Shown: positions 26,240 through 34,568, counted from the first letter of the stretch. The stretch: DNA of 64,000 bases from Streptomyces sp. NBC_00775 (GCF_036347135.1 NZ_CP108938.1:5208001-5272000); one strand, 5' to 3'. The notes: generated from the letters alone by a model not told the origin. Numbers and translations are program-made.

Positions 26240-26761
26240 CTATGTCTCACGCTCGGCCTGACGTGCTACTTCAATGAACGAGTCAACTGAGGCCAGGTAA
26301 GCGTCGACGGCTCGGCGAAAGTGTTCGGCCTCGTGTATGTCTCTCTCGACGGCGATGAGGCGACCGTAGGCTTCGCCGGAGGCCGCTTGGACTGCCTTCG
26401 CCGCCGCTATCGGTTCGGGGTGGCATTCCAGAGAGACAACGGCCAGGGAACGCAGGAAGGGCCTGTACGAGTCCCGCAGTTGATCGTGAAGCTCTGTGAG
26501 CGACGCCACTCGCGCCTCTTGGTTCTCCACCTCGAAGTACTTGGGGATCCTGAGGTACAAGATCCCCATCTCATTGGCCTGCTCGATGAAATCCAGCTGT
26601 GTGGCTCTGCGAGCCTCGCGCTCCCGAGCGATGTGCGCGGCTTCGGCGGCGGCTTGGGCCTGGATGCGAGCAGCTCGGGCGTTGCCCCTGCTCGTCACCC
26701 AACTGGCGCCCACCGCTGTGGCGGCGGTCAGTACGGCCACCCACAAAGCGCTGTTGTCCAT
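26240..26761 (-). CDS. Membrane-anchored coiled-coil protein of unknown function
   Basis: 173 residues. An N-terminal hydrophobic segment (LWVAVLTAATAVGASWVTS) is followed by a long charged helix (ARAARIQAQAAAEAAHIARE, then REARRATQLDFIEQ), giving an N-in or N-out anchor plus coiled coil. The rest is mostly helical. Proteins of this design are frequent in Streptomyces integrative elements and near phage-defence genes, without a known role. It is the last gene of the A/T-richer stretch. Confidence 0.75.
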   Translation of the reverse strand: MDNSALWVAVLTAATAVGASWVTSRGNARAARIQAQAAAEAAHIAREREARRATQLDFIEQANEMGILYLRIPKYFEVENQEARVASLTELHDQLRDSYRPFLRSLAVVSLECHPEPIAAAKAVQAASGEAYGRLIAVERDIHEAEHFRRAVDAYLASVDSFIEVARQAERET

Positions 26762-27044
26762 GACGCACAGTGTCTTTCACACCGACTAACTTGCACAGAG
26801 TGCGCCAGCTCCAGGGCTCGCGCGAGTGGAGCACGAAGCGGGCGCGGTTGGCTGGCCAGAGCGAGCGGCTACCCGGGCCAAGGCATCGAAGCGAGGATCC
26901 ACTTCGCTACAACCGCATCGCAGGTGCCCACCCTCAGAGGGCCTCACTCTCTGTAGAGCTACGGATCAGAAGGTGATGTCCTCGGGGGAAGGGCCCAACC
27001 GCCCGCGAACGCAGCTGGTCGGCCGCGTACACGGCCCCGCGGCG

Positions 27045-27950
27045 TCAGGAGCCGAGCGCCGTACGCAAGGTGGAGGCCATCAGCTCGATGGCCTCCTTGC
27101 CCGCCAACACCGGGCCGGTGTGGGTGAAGTAGTGGTCGACGCCCTCGAAGACGCGGTGGGTGACCGGGACTCCCGCGGCGTCCAGGGCCTTGGCGTAGGC
27201 GTCGCCCTCGTCGCGCAGGCGGTCGTGTTCCGCGGTGATGACCAGGGCGGGCGGCAGGCCGGTGAGGTCGTCGGCCAGTCCGGGTGAGACGAGGGGGTGG
27301 GCGCGGTCGGCCGGGTCCGGGACGTAGGCGGTGGTGAAGACGCGTAGGAGGTAGGGGTTGAGCAGCGGTTTGGCGATGGGGGAAAGCTTGGTGGCGGGGT
27401 CGGCGAGCTGGTCGAGCGGTGCGGAGTCGATGATCTGGAGCCGGGGCGAGAAGGTGCCACGGTCTCGGGCCGTGCGGCAGACCGCGGCGGTGAGGTTGGC
27501 CCCGGCACTGTGCCCGCCCACGGCGAGTCGCGAGCCGTCCCAGTTGTTGGCGGGGCCGTTCTCGGCGACCCACGCGGTGACGTCGTACGCCTGGGTGACG
27601 GGGGCGGGGAACGGCCGCTGCGGGGCGACGGCGTAGTCCACGTTGATCACGACGCAACCGGCCGTGGCGGCGATGTAGCGGCAGATGTGGTCGTCCTGCT
27701 CGGGGCGGCCGACGATGAAGCCGCCGCCATGGAAGTTGACGTACACGGGGGCGGGGTCGGGGTCGGGGGTGTCCGTGGTGACCGGGGGGCGGTAGACGGT
27801 GCAGGTCACCTGTCCGGCACCGGTGTCCACCCGGAGGGACTCGGTGTGCTTCGGGATGTCGGTGAAGCGCAGGTCCTTGTGTACGCGGGTCATCATGCCG
27901 CTGAGCAGCAACTGGATGCCTCTGGCCTGGATTCCGGGGCTGAAGGGCAT
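27045..27950 (-). CDS. alpha/beta hydrolase-3 family esterase (HSL-like)
   Basis: 301 residues. Hormone-sensitive-lipase family signatures: FHGGGF (oxyanion hole), DYAVAPQRPFPAP, GHSAGAN (nucleophile Ser), TAEHDRLRDEG (catalytic Asp) and GVDHYF (catalytic His). These enzymes hydrolyse short-chain esters. Start ATG 27950. A perfect 17-bp palindrome at 27983-27999 lies 33 bases upstream and is a probable repressor operator, but no regulator gene is next to it. The decayed MarR and esterase fragments at 40.3-40.6 kb are remains of a similar pair. Confidence 0.93.
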   Translation of the reverse strand: MPFSPGIQARGIQLLLSGMMTRVHKDLRFTDIPKHTESLRVDTGAGQVTCTVYRPPVTTDTPDPDPAPVYVNFHGGGFIVGRPEQDDHICRYIAATAGCVVINVDYAVAPQRPFPAPVTQAYDVTAWVAENGPANNWDGSRLAVGGHSAGANLTAAVCRTARDRGTFSPRLQIIDSAPLDQLADPATKLSPIAKPLLNPYLLRVFTTAYVPDPADRAHPLVSPGLADDLTGLPPALVITAEHDRLRDEGDAYAKALDAAGVPVTHRVFEGVDHYFTHTGPVLAGKEAIELMASTLRTALGS

Positions 27951-27982
27951 GGTCCGACCCGCCTATCGCTACAACTTTGAAG

Positions 27983-27999
27983 TATCAGGTTTCCTGATA
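27983..27999. promoter_or_regulatory. Perfect 17-bp palindromic operator upstream of the esterase gene
   Basis: TATCAGG-TTT-CCTGATA: two 7-bp arms with a 3-base centre. A/T-rich palindromes with short centres like this are typical MarR-family operators. It lies 33 bp upstream of the esterase start. No regulator is adjacent, so a distant MarR-type repressor is implied. Confidence 0.7.
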
Positions 28000-28371
28000 A
28001 TGAACGCTCGACCCGCGTAGCGCAACGGGGAGCGCATCACCGGCTCACTCCCGCCCGGGTCGAGGGCAGCGCTGACGACACCCCGACCGCGACGACGGAG
28101 GCGAGCGCGGTTGGGGTGTCGGTGCGCCGGTCTGGCGCGGGGTGTTCGTGGCGTGGGTCGCGAGGCGCGCGCCGGCGGCTCCGCAGGGCTCGCCCAGAGC
28201 GATCGAGCCGCCGTGGGTGTGGAAACGGCACGGCCGTGTCGGCGTGACCGCGGACGTGGGCCTACACCACCACCATCCGCGCGAGCGTCGTCACTTCCCG
28301 AGCAGAGAGGGCGAGTTCGATGCTCGTCACCCGCTCCAGTGGAAACTCCCGGGCCTGGCCTGTGACCCGGA
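28000..28371. other. Gap without a confident gene
   Basis: From the esterase operator to the next gene there is no well-supported frame. A minus-strand stretch ending near 28037 reads TALASVVAVGVSSALP, which could be the last few residues of a lost membrane transporter, but this is too short to call. Confidence 0.35.
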
Positions 28372-28704
28372 TCAGTGGTTGACCATGGCGCAGGTGACCA
28401 CCGTCATTCCGTCGCCCGTCTTGACGACGAACTTGGCCCCGCTCAGACCGTCGACGTCAAACCTTCCCGAGCCGTCCGTTGAGACAGTGCCCGTACTGGA
28501 CCCCGCGTAGGTCACCTTCTGGCCGTTGGGGAACCCCACACCCCAGAGGTGGTACTTGCCGTTCGACTCTCTTTCGACATTGCACGTCGCACTGGGAGCG
28601 GCGCCGGGCGCCGTGGTGGTCGACGCGTGTGCGGCGACCGCGGGGCCCAGCGCGAGCACGGGGACGGCCAGGAACGTGAGTGCTGCGAGACGTGTCCGGT
28701 TCAT
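28372..28704 (-). CDS. Small secreted protein of unknown function
   Basis: 110 residues. A Sec signal peptide (MNRTRLAALTFLAVPVLALG, cleavage near AHA-STTT) is followed by a short beta-rich domain with two cysteines (ATCNVERESNGKYHLWG and the C-terminal VVTCAMVNH) likely to form a disulfide. GGGAGG lies seven bases before ATG 28704. The glycine-turn pattern PNGQKVTYAGSSTGTV suggests an Ig-like or lectin-like sandwich. No family name can be given. Confidence 0.8.
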   Translation of the reverse strand: MNRTRLAALTFLAVPVLALGPAVAAHASTTTAPGAAPSATCNVERESNGKYHLWGVGFPNGQKVTYAGSSTGTVSTDGSGRFDVDGLSGAKFVVKTGDGMTVVTCAMVNH

Positions 28705-29281
28705 CGTTCTACCTCCCTTGGGCGCTGCCAGTGCGGCCTTGTGGGACGTGACGGCTCGGTCACCCGCGGCATCGGTCGCACAGGGCGCCTATGAGGAAAG
28801 CCTCGCTCCGTCACGCCGTGCGTACACCGACCCACATGGGCAATGCATCCCTTTTATTCACCGGAGCGTTTTCCGTGAGGCGTGATGACGTTTTCATCGT
28901 ATCGTCCGGTTTGTCGCGTGACATCTCGTGGAACGGCCGGGGAGCCGGGGATCGCGCTCTCCAGCGTTGCCCCGTCGGCAAGTTCGAAGATCGGGCCCTG
29001 ATCCTCGCCCTGACTGCCGCCGCGCCCGCCATCACCTCCAGCGTCCAGCTCGCGTCGTCGACGGCACTCGGCTTCCACACCCGCGAAGCGCCACCGTCGC
29101 ACGTCTGCCGGCACACCGCCTCGCCGGCCGCTGCCGAGCCGTCCTCCACTCCGGCGCACAGCCCGTTGCGGGCTGACTCGACCGTGAACCCATCGCCGGA
29201 TACGGCCAGTTGCCTGGTTTCGCCGGCCGCGTGGTCGCAGCGCCCCCGCCCATCTCCCGCGCCCCCTCGGGTCAGTTAATT
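28705..29281. other. Long gap, possible decayed gene
   Basis: Between the secreted protein and the GH18 promoter there is no gene I can support. Around 28980-29110 on the plus strand the codon pattern looks coding (FEDRALILALTAAAPAITSS), but it has no start with a ribosome site and no family match, so it may be a remnant. Confidence 0.4.
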
Positions 29282-29291
29282 GTAAAGAACC

Positions 29292-29320
29292 TTGACAGAT
29301 AATTGGTCTAGTCCAACTAT
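29292..29320 (+). promoter_or_regulatory. Promoter with DasR-type (dre) site for the GH18 gene
   Basis: TTGACA at 29292-29297 and AACTAT at 29315-29320 give a 17-base spacer. Inside the spacer and -10 is TTGGTCTAGTCCAA (29303-29316), an imperfect palindrome matching the known DasR-responsive-element pattern (TGGTCTAGACCA core with one change). DasR represses chitin and N-acetylglucosamine genes in Streptomyces and is released by amino-sugar phosphates. Its position over the promoter predicts repression of the GH18 gene at 29432. Confidence 0.8.
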
Positions 29321-29431
29321 GGACGCTGTTCGCCCCTGGTCGAGGGGGTTCTCCCGCGCGTACCGGCCGGGCGGACGTCCCGCATCTGTGCCCGCTGTCC
29401 CCGCCTGCACTTCTTCCTCATGGGAGCGTCA

Positions 29432-30511
29432 ATGAGACGACCTGGTCCTCTTCGTACGTTGCTGTCCTGCATGACCGTGACCGCCCTGTCGGCCGGGCTG
29501 GTCGCCCTCGGGGGAGGTGGCGCGTTCGCCGCGCAGCCGGCGCCCTCGTATCGCGCGAAGCCCATGCCCGCACATGTGGCGGCGCCCTACTTCGAGGCGT
29601 GGACCGGTGAGAGCCCGGCCGCGCTCGCCGCCGAGTCGGGCAACAAGTACCTCACCATGGCCTTTCTCCAGACGGACGCGGCGGGCTCCTGCACCGCGTA
29701 CTGGAACGGCCAGACCACCCAGCCGATCGGCAAGGCCACCTTCGGCGACGACATCGCCAAGATCCAGGCGCGTGGCGGCAACGTCATCCCGTCCTTCGGC
29801 GGCTACAGCGCCGACACCACCGGCACCGAACTGGCCGACAGCTGCACCAGCGTCGACTCCATCGCCAAGGTGTACGAGAGTCTCGTCACGACGTACGGCG
29901 TCTCCCGCATCGACCTCGACATCGAGGCCGACTCGATCAACAACTCCGCCGGGATCGACCGCCGCAACAAGGCCATCGCCACGGTCCAGCGCTGGGCCGA
30001 ACGCACCGGCCGCAGCGTGCAGTTCTCCTACACCCTGCCGACCACGAACACCGGCCTCGCACCCAACGGCGTGGCCCTGCTGCAAAACGCCGTCGACAAC
30101 GGCGCGCGCGTGGACGTCGTCAACATCATGACGTTCGACTACTGGGACGGCGCCACCCACGACATGGCGGCCGACACCAAGACCGCCGCCGCCGGTCTGC
30201 ACGACCAACTGGCGGCCCTCTACCCGAAGAAGAGCCCGGCGAAGCTCTGGCACATGATCGGCGTCACCGAGATGCCCGGCATCGACGACTACGGCCCCGA
30301 GGAGACCTTCACCACGCAGGACGCCGTCACGGTGGAGAAGTGGGCCGTCGCCAAGGGCATCAACACGCTCTCCTTCTGGGCCCTCCAGCGCGACAACGGC
30401 GGCTGCGTGGGCACCGCCGGCGCCAACTCCTGCTCCGGCATCGCCCAGGACACCTGGCACTTCAGCCACACCTTCGAGCCGTTCACGCGCGGGGTCCACT
30501 TCAGCGGTTGA
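29432..30511 (+). CDS. Secreted GH18-family chitinase-like protein
   Basis: 359 residues. Signal peptide to about GGGAFAAQPA, then a TIM-barrel GH18 domain: VAAPYFEAWTGESP at the first strand, GGNVIPSFGGYS (second conserved block), YGVSRIDLDIEADS with the catalytic Glu, VNIMTFDYWDG and the closing INTLSFWALQRD. The canonical D-x-x-D-x-D-x-E motif lacks its first aspartate here, as in a known Streptomyces subgroup; the D-x-D-x-E part is intact. ATG 29432 is preferred over ATG 29420 because GGGAG lies five to six bases before it. The dre-bearing promoter at 29292 supports a role in chitin or amino-sugar use. No carbohydrate-binding module is present. Confidence 0.9.
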   Translation: MRRPGPLRTLLSCMTVTALSAGLVALGGGGAFAAQPAPSYRAKPMPAHVAAPYFEAWTGESPAALAAESGNKYLTMAFLQTDAAGSCTAYWNGQTTQPIGKATFGDDIAKIQARGGNVIPSFGGYSADTTGTELADSCTSVDSIAKVYESLVTTYGVSRIDLDIEADSINNSAGIDRRNKAIATVQRWAERTGRSVQFSYTLPTTNTGLAPNGVALLQNAVDNGARVDVVNIMTFDYWDGATHDMAADTKTAAAGLHDQLAALYPKKSPAKLWHMIGVTEMPGIDDYGPEETFTTQDAVTVEKWAVAKGINTLSFWALQRDNGGCVGTAGANSCSGIAQDTWHFSHTFEPFTRGVHFSG

Positions 30512-30755
30512 GGTCGCCGCCCGCGCCCCCACGCCACCCACGCCGGGGCGCCGCGCGCTCCTTTCCTCTCCCTTTTACTCCTCCTTTCCTCCTCCTTTTC
30601 CACCCCAACAAGCAACCCCTGCACAGCTTTCACTCGTCTCACAGGATGCTCACAGATTCGGCCTCAGGGCGCGTGGGGTGTGCCCGTACCGTCGGCCGGT
30701 CCTGGGCTGTCCAGTCAGCTGCCGCTTGACCACGGCACTCGCAGACGAGGAACCG

Positions 30756-32429
30756 ATGACCAGTCAGCAACACCGCAGCCGCTTACAGCGTTCGGCGTTC
30801 GCCGCAGGGGCCGCGCTCACCGTCTTCTTCGCCGGAACCGGGGCCGCTCCAGGAGCTGGGGCGGCCCCGGCCGGCACGGCCGGGAAGCCGAAGCTCAAGC
30901 TCATCGCCGCGTCGAACTCCGTCACGCTCGACCGCTGGGAGGGGGAGCCCGGGGTCTACCTCGACCTGGGTACGTATGTCACGGTCGACGGTGCGCCCTT
31001 CGAGATGAAGGTGACCCGGAAGTCGTACAAGGACCCTGTCGTCGCCAAGCAGATCCTGCGCAACGGAAGCGGTACGCGGACCAGGACACTGCCCGCCGGG
31101 CTGCTGAAGGACTTCTCCGGCCTGCCCGGCTTCCTCCGGGTGTCGATCAAGAACGCGGCCGGTACGGAGGTGGCGAAGAGCAAGGGGACCTTCTGCCCGA
31201 ACAACGCCTCCGGCCGGATCCGTCCGGACGCACCGGCGACGTCGAAGTACCCGGAGAGCTGCTCCACCAACCCGTTCACACTGGGCTCGGTGTGGGGGGT
31301 CGAGAAGGGCTGGGCGTCCAACTCCAGCACGGTCGACTACGACAAGCCGGTGGACCTGCCGGCGGGCGAGTACACCGCCAAGGTCTCGGTCGCGAAGAAG
31401 TACCGTGACCTGTTCGGCATCCCCAATGACCAGCCGACCATCAAGGTGACGGTTCGGCAGGTCAGCAACGGGGGCGGGGAGGGAATGGCCTCCTCCTCGC
31501 CGCACTCCTCCGCACATCACAGCGGTGGGCATGGCGCGCACTCCGCCGCCCACCACTACGGTCCCCGTGGCGCCGACGCGCCCACCCCGCCCGCCCTGTC
31601 GCACGCCCTCGAAGACCGGGGCATGGCGCACCACCTGGGTGACGGCCCCGGGCACACCGACGGCTCGCGCATCGCGCCCGCGCTGAAGCCCCACACCCAG
31701 CGGCCCACCGGCCGGGCCGGCGTCCCGGCGAACGTGCCCAAGCCGGACCTGCGTTCGCTGCCCGCCTGGGGCATCGCCATCACCGACGGCGAGGACGGTG
31801 ACGTACCGGGCAAGGACTATCTCGCCTTCAGCGCCAACGTCTGGAACGCCGGTCCCGCCCCCCTCGTCGTGGACGGTTTCCGCAGCCCCGGCAAGGAACT
31901 GATGGACTCCTACCAGTACTTCTACGACGCCAACGGCAAGCAGGTCGGGTACACGCCCAGCGGCACCATGGAGTGGGACCCGCGGGAGGGCCACGAGCAC
32001 TGGCACTTCACCGACTTCGCGAGCTACCGGCTGCTGAGCGCGGACCAGAGCACGCAGGTGCGCAGCGGCAAGGAGGCGTTCTGCCTGGCCAACACCGACG
32101 CGATCGACTACACGGTGAAGAACGCCAACTGGCACCCGTACAACACCGATCTGTCGACCGCCTGCGGTGAGCAGAACTCGATCTCCGTGCGTGAGGTCCT
32201 CGACGTCGGCTCCGGCGACACGTACACCCAGTACCGTCCGGGCCAGTCCTTCGACATCACCGGCCTGCCGAACGGCACGTACTACATCCAGGTGATCGCC
32301 AACCCCGAGAAGCGGCTCCAGGAGACCAGCCTCAGCAACAACGTCTCGCTGCGCAAGGTCGTCCTGGGCGGTACGCCGGACGCCCGCACGGTGACCGTGC
32401 CACCGTACGACCTGATCAACACCCCGTAG
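30756..32429 (+). CDS. Secreted lysyl-oxidase-like copper protein
   Basis: 557 residues from ATG 30756 (GAGGA six bases upstream). A signal peptide is followed by an N-terminal beta-rich region to ~245 (KLKLIAASNSVTLDRWEGEP). A His/Ser-rich linker spans ~250-310 (SAHHSGGHGAHSAAHHYGP). The lysyl-oxidase domain spans ~345-540: AFSANVWNAGPAPLVVDGFR, the copper-binding EGHEHWHFTDF, FCLANTDAIDY and YIQVIANPEKRLQETSLSNN. Lysyl oxidases turn peptidyl-lysine into aldehydes using copper and a tyrosine-derived cofactor; bacterial members are little studied. The His-rich linker may help load copper. The stop is followed by a strong terminator. Confidence 0.88.
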   Translation: MTSQQHRSRLQRSAFAAGAALTVFFAGTGAAPGAGAAPAGTAGKPKLKLIAASNSVTLDRWEGEPGVYLDLGTYVTVDGAPFEMKVTRKSYKDPVVAKQILRNGSGTRTRTLPAGLLKDFSGLPGFLRVSIKNAAGTEVAKSKGTFCPNNASGRIRPDAPATSKYPESCSTNPFTLGSVWGVEKGWASNSSTVDYDKPVDLPAGEYTAKVSVAKKYRDLFGIPNDQPTIKVTVRQVSNGGGEGMASSSPHSSAHHSGGHGAHSAAHHYGPRGADAPTPPALSHALEDRGMAHHLGDGPGHTDGSRIAPALKPHTQRPTGRAGVPANVPKPDLRSLPAWGIAITDGEDGDVPGKDYLAFSANVWNAGPAPLVVDGFRSPGKELMDSYQYFYDANGKQVGYTPSGTMEWDPREGHEHWHFTDFASYRLLSADQSTQVRSGKEAFCLANTDAIDYTVKNANWHPYNTDLSTACGEQNSISVREVLDVGSGDTYTQYRPGQSFDITGLPNGTYYIQVIANPEKRLQETSLSNNVSLRKVVLGGTPDARTVTVPPYDLINTP

Positions 32430-32451
32430 GAAACCGCCGGTTCACGCCGAC

Positions 32452-32489
32452 GCGCACGCCCCGGCCGGGGTTCCGGCCGGGGCGTGCGC
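32452..32489. terminator. Strong bidirectional terminator
   Basis: Perfect 17-bp arms, 32452-32468 and 32473-32489 (GCGCACGCCCCGGCC with two further G/C pairs) around a GGTT loop, placed between the convergent lysyl-oxidase-like and NlpC/P60-like genes. Confidence 0.88.
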
Positions 32490-32530
32490 GCTCAGGTGAT
32501 GGGCTGTCGGAGGCGGTGTGAGAGGAGGTG

Positions 32531-34003
32531 TCAGAGGCTGCCGGTCACCGAGGTGCCGAGGATGGTGCCGGAGACGCCGGTCAGGGCCTTGGAGTTGGCG
32601 TCGTCCCACGAGCCGCTGCTGTGGCGGATGGTGTGGAGGAGCTTGCCGTCGTCGGTGACGAAGGTGGCCTGGAGTTCGCCGTCGACCCTCGCGGCACCCA
32701 CCGAGTTGATGGTCAGGCCCGAACCGAGGACGCCGGAGAGGCTGTTGAAGGTGTCCCAGGTGCCGTCGGAGTGGCGGATGGTGTGCACCTGCTTGGCGCC
32801 GGAGTTGCTGATCACGATCATCTGGAGCTCACCGTCGACACCGGCGACGCTGACGTCCGTCGGGGTGCCGGAGTCGCCGGCCTTGCCCTCGACGTTGCCC
32901 CAGGAGCTCCACGTGCCGTCGCTGCTGCGGATGGCGTGGCGCACGGTGCCGGGGACGACGACCGCGACCTGGAGTGCGCCGCCGACGGAGGCGATGGACA
33001 CCTGGCTCGCCACTCCCGCGTCGCCGGTCTGGGAGTAGACGCTGCCCCAGTCCTGCCAGCTGCCGTCCTCGTGCCGGATGGTGTGGTAGAGCTTGCCGTT
33101 CGATACGGCCACGACGTGCAGTTCCGTGCCGATGGACACGGCGGAGATGTCGGTGATGTTGGTCAGCTGCCCGGCGACGTGCTCGACGCTGCGGAACGGC
33201 GACCAGTCGCCGTTGTCGTAGCGGATGGCGTGGTAGAGGGTGTCGTCGGTGCCGACCGCCAGCACGTGGGTGTCGTCGCTGACCGCGGCGTCCGCGACGG
33301 CCCGGATGTTGCCGATGCTGCCGGTCTGGCCTTCGACGTTGCCGAAGGTGGTCCAGCTTCCGTCGTCCTTGCGGATGGCGTGGTAGACGTTGCTGCTGGT
33401 GTTGACCAGGGTCTGCAGCTTCCAGGACGCGGCCGGGGTGGCGGGGGCGTCAGCGGTGATGTTGTTGTAGCGGAGGGCCTTGTAGTTGTAGTACGGGAGG
33501 CCCGCGATGTTGCCGCTGTCGATGTCCGCCGTGCCGTACGCCATGTCTATGTCGGGGTTCGCCTCCTGGTAGAACTTGAAGGTTCCCGCCGTCTTGTCGA
33601 TCCACTTCACGAAGAGAACGACGTGCCCGTCCGACACATCGTCGAGCGCGTCTCCTGGCAGCAGGTCTCTCTTGTCCGAGAGCGTGGTGGACACGGCCGA
33701 GTCGTCGAGCGTCGACGTGGTGCGGCTGCTGGTGAGGTGCCACGCCATCGAGACGAAGCCGGAGCAGTCCTGTCGGTAGGTGTGATCGCCGTCCACGTCA
33801 CTGGTGTACGAGGTCTGGCTGTACTGCACGTTGCGGTCGTACCAGTTCTTGGCACGGGAGATGACCTCCGTGCGGGAGATGTCCCCGCCCTGGGTCGAGG
33901 CGGCCGAAGCCTGCGTCGGCAGCACCAGGCCGGTGAGGGCGACAGCGGAGAGCACGGGGAAGAGAACGAGGGCGCGACGGGTGCTCTTGGCGAGTGCGGA
34001 CAT
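32531..34003 (-). CDS. Secreted NlpC/P60-like amidase with seven-repeat lectin-like propeller
   Basis: 490 residues. Signal peptide to about TQASAAST. Residues ~40-190 resemble an amidase or NlpC/P60 cysteine-hydrolase domain: AKNWYDRNVQYSQTSY, YRQDCSGFVSMAWHL with the catalytic Cys, and SDGHVVLFVKW with the His. The remaining ~290 residues are about seven repeats of ~43 residues, each with a core like LYHTIRHEDGSWQDWGSV, as in PLL/tachylectin-like propellers that bind sugars. It probably cuts or modifies a surface polymer or peptide while held by the lectin. AGGAGT lies before ATG 34003. A 15-bp palindrome (CAGGGCT-C-AGCCCTG) lies at 34025-34039. A 24-aa peptide gene lies upstream on the same strand. 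Confidence 0.88.
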   Translation of the reverse strand: MSALAKSTRRALVLFPVLSAVALTGLVLPTQASAASTQGGDISRTEVISRAKNWYDRNVQYSQTSYTSDVDGDHTYRQDCSGFVSMAWHLTSSRTTSTLDDSAVSTTLSDKRDLLPGDALDDVSDGHVVLFVKWIDKTAGTFKFYQEANPDIDMAYGTADIDSGNIAGLPYYNYKALRYNNITADAPATPAASWKLQTLVNTSSNVYHAIRKDDGSWTTFGNVEGQTGSIGNIRAVADAAVSDDTHVLAVGTDDTLYHAIRYDNGDWSPFRSVEHVAGQLTNITDISAVSIGTELHVVAVSNGKLYHTIRHEDGSWQDWGSVYSQTGDAGVASQVSIASVGGALQVAVVVPGTVRHAIRSSDGTWSSWGNVEGKAGDSGTPTDVSVAGVDGELQMIVISNSGAKQVHTIRHSDGTWDTFNSLSGVLGSGLTINSVGAARVDGELQATFVTDDGKLLHTIRHSSGSWDDANSKALTGVSGTILGTSVTGSL

Positions 34004-34024
34004 GGTCGTACTCCTGAATGTGGG

Positions 34025-34165
34025 CAGGGCTCAGCCCTGGAAGTGAGTGCGGGGAGGAGAGAGAGGGGGAGGAGGGAGGCGAGAGAGGAGAGAGAGGAGC
34101 CAGCGAGAAGAGGTGGAGCCAAGCGAAGGGGCCGGCACAGACGGCTGCCCTGCAGGTGCAGCCGT
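34025..34165 (-). promoter_or_regulatory. Palindrome, purine tract and hairpin between the peptide and amidase genes
   Basis: In order upstream of the amidase: a palindrome at 34025-34039 (CAGGGCT, C, AGCCCTG); a nearly pure purine tract on the plus strand at about 34048-34120, which becomes a pyrimidine tract in the amidase leader RNA; and a hairpin ACGGCTGC / GCAGCCGT at 34141-34165 with a nine-base loop. The hairpin may terminate or process the peptide transcript, while the palindrome is a candidate operator. Confidence 0.55.
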
Positions 34166-34175
34166 GGCGCTCGCC

Positions 34176-34215
34176 TTCGGACTACTGCCACATCATTCGG
34201 ACTACTGCCAGATCA
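34176..34215 (-). repeat. 20-bp tandem duplication over the stop of the small peptide gene
   Basis: TTCGGACTACTGCCACATCA (34176-34195) and TTCGGACTACTGCCAGATCA (34196-34215) are adjacent and differ at one base. On the minus strand each unit codes M-(I/M)-W-Q-stop, so the end of the 24-aa peptide plus its stop codon has been copied directly downstream. Confidence 0.85.
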
Positions 34216-34276
34216 TGTCGTCCAGGATGAAGATGAAGGGGACCGCGGCGGTCTGGGCGAACTGGATGCTGGTCAT
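34202..34276 (-). CDS. Small hydrophobic peptide (24 aa), candidate signal or precursor peptide
   Basis: ATG 34276 to TAG, 24 residues. The sequence begins MTSIQFAQTAAVP and ends FIFILDDMIWQ: a polar start, a short hydrophobic run, two aspartates and a tryptophan one residue before the end. AGGAAGG sits about nine bases upstream, so the frame is not merely open but equipped for translation. Too short for most gene finders. It lies between a 96-aa gene and the secreted amidase-lectin gene, on the same strand as both, with a TrmB/LuxR-type regulator diverging upstream. A C-terminal Trp in a mini-peptide recalls prenylated or secreted pheromones, but no modifying enzyme is adjacent. Function is inference only. 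Confidence 0.55.
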   Translation of the reverse strand: MTSIQFAQTAAVPFIFILDDMIWQ

Positions 34277-34532
34277 GGCGAGAGCCCTTCCTGAGGCGTG
34301 AAGACGAAGCGTGGAGACGAGGGACTGAACCGGCCCGTGTCCCGCGGTGACGCGGTGCCGGTGGTGCCCGCCGGGGGTGTTCCCTGCTGGCGATGCCTAG
34401 CTTCGTCGCAGCTCAACTGGGGTGGAAGGGCTTTCGGTTGGCCCCAAAGGGCCTTGGCCCATTCGGTCCAGCGAGGGCCTCAGGGGCCCACAAGTCCCGC
34501 TGGGTTCGGCGTGGTTGCGATGGCCGCAGAGA

Positions 34533-34568
34533 TCACAGCGGTCACAGTGGTCACAGCGGTCACAGGAA
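34533..34568. repeat. 9-bp tandem repeat TCACAG(C/T)GG
   Basis: Units at 34533-34541, 34542-34550, 34551-34559 and a partial fourth at 34560. The repeat runs into the stop codon of the 96-aa gene and extends into the gap before the peptide gene. Evenly spaced short direct repeats could be a binding array or replication slippage. Confidence 0.6.

Noticed and set aside
28791..29279. Possible 162-codon gene before the GH18 gene
   Set aside because: Only an internal patch looks coding, there is no plausible start and no recognisable domain, so it was described as a possible remnant only.
29884..29935. GH18 motif lacking the first Asp taken as sign of an inactive enzyme
   Set aside because: A known Streptomyces GH18 subgroup has the same change with D-x-D-x-E retained, so inactivity cannot be concluded.
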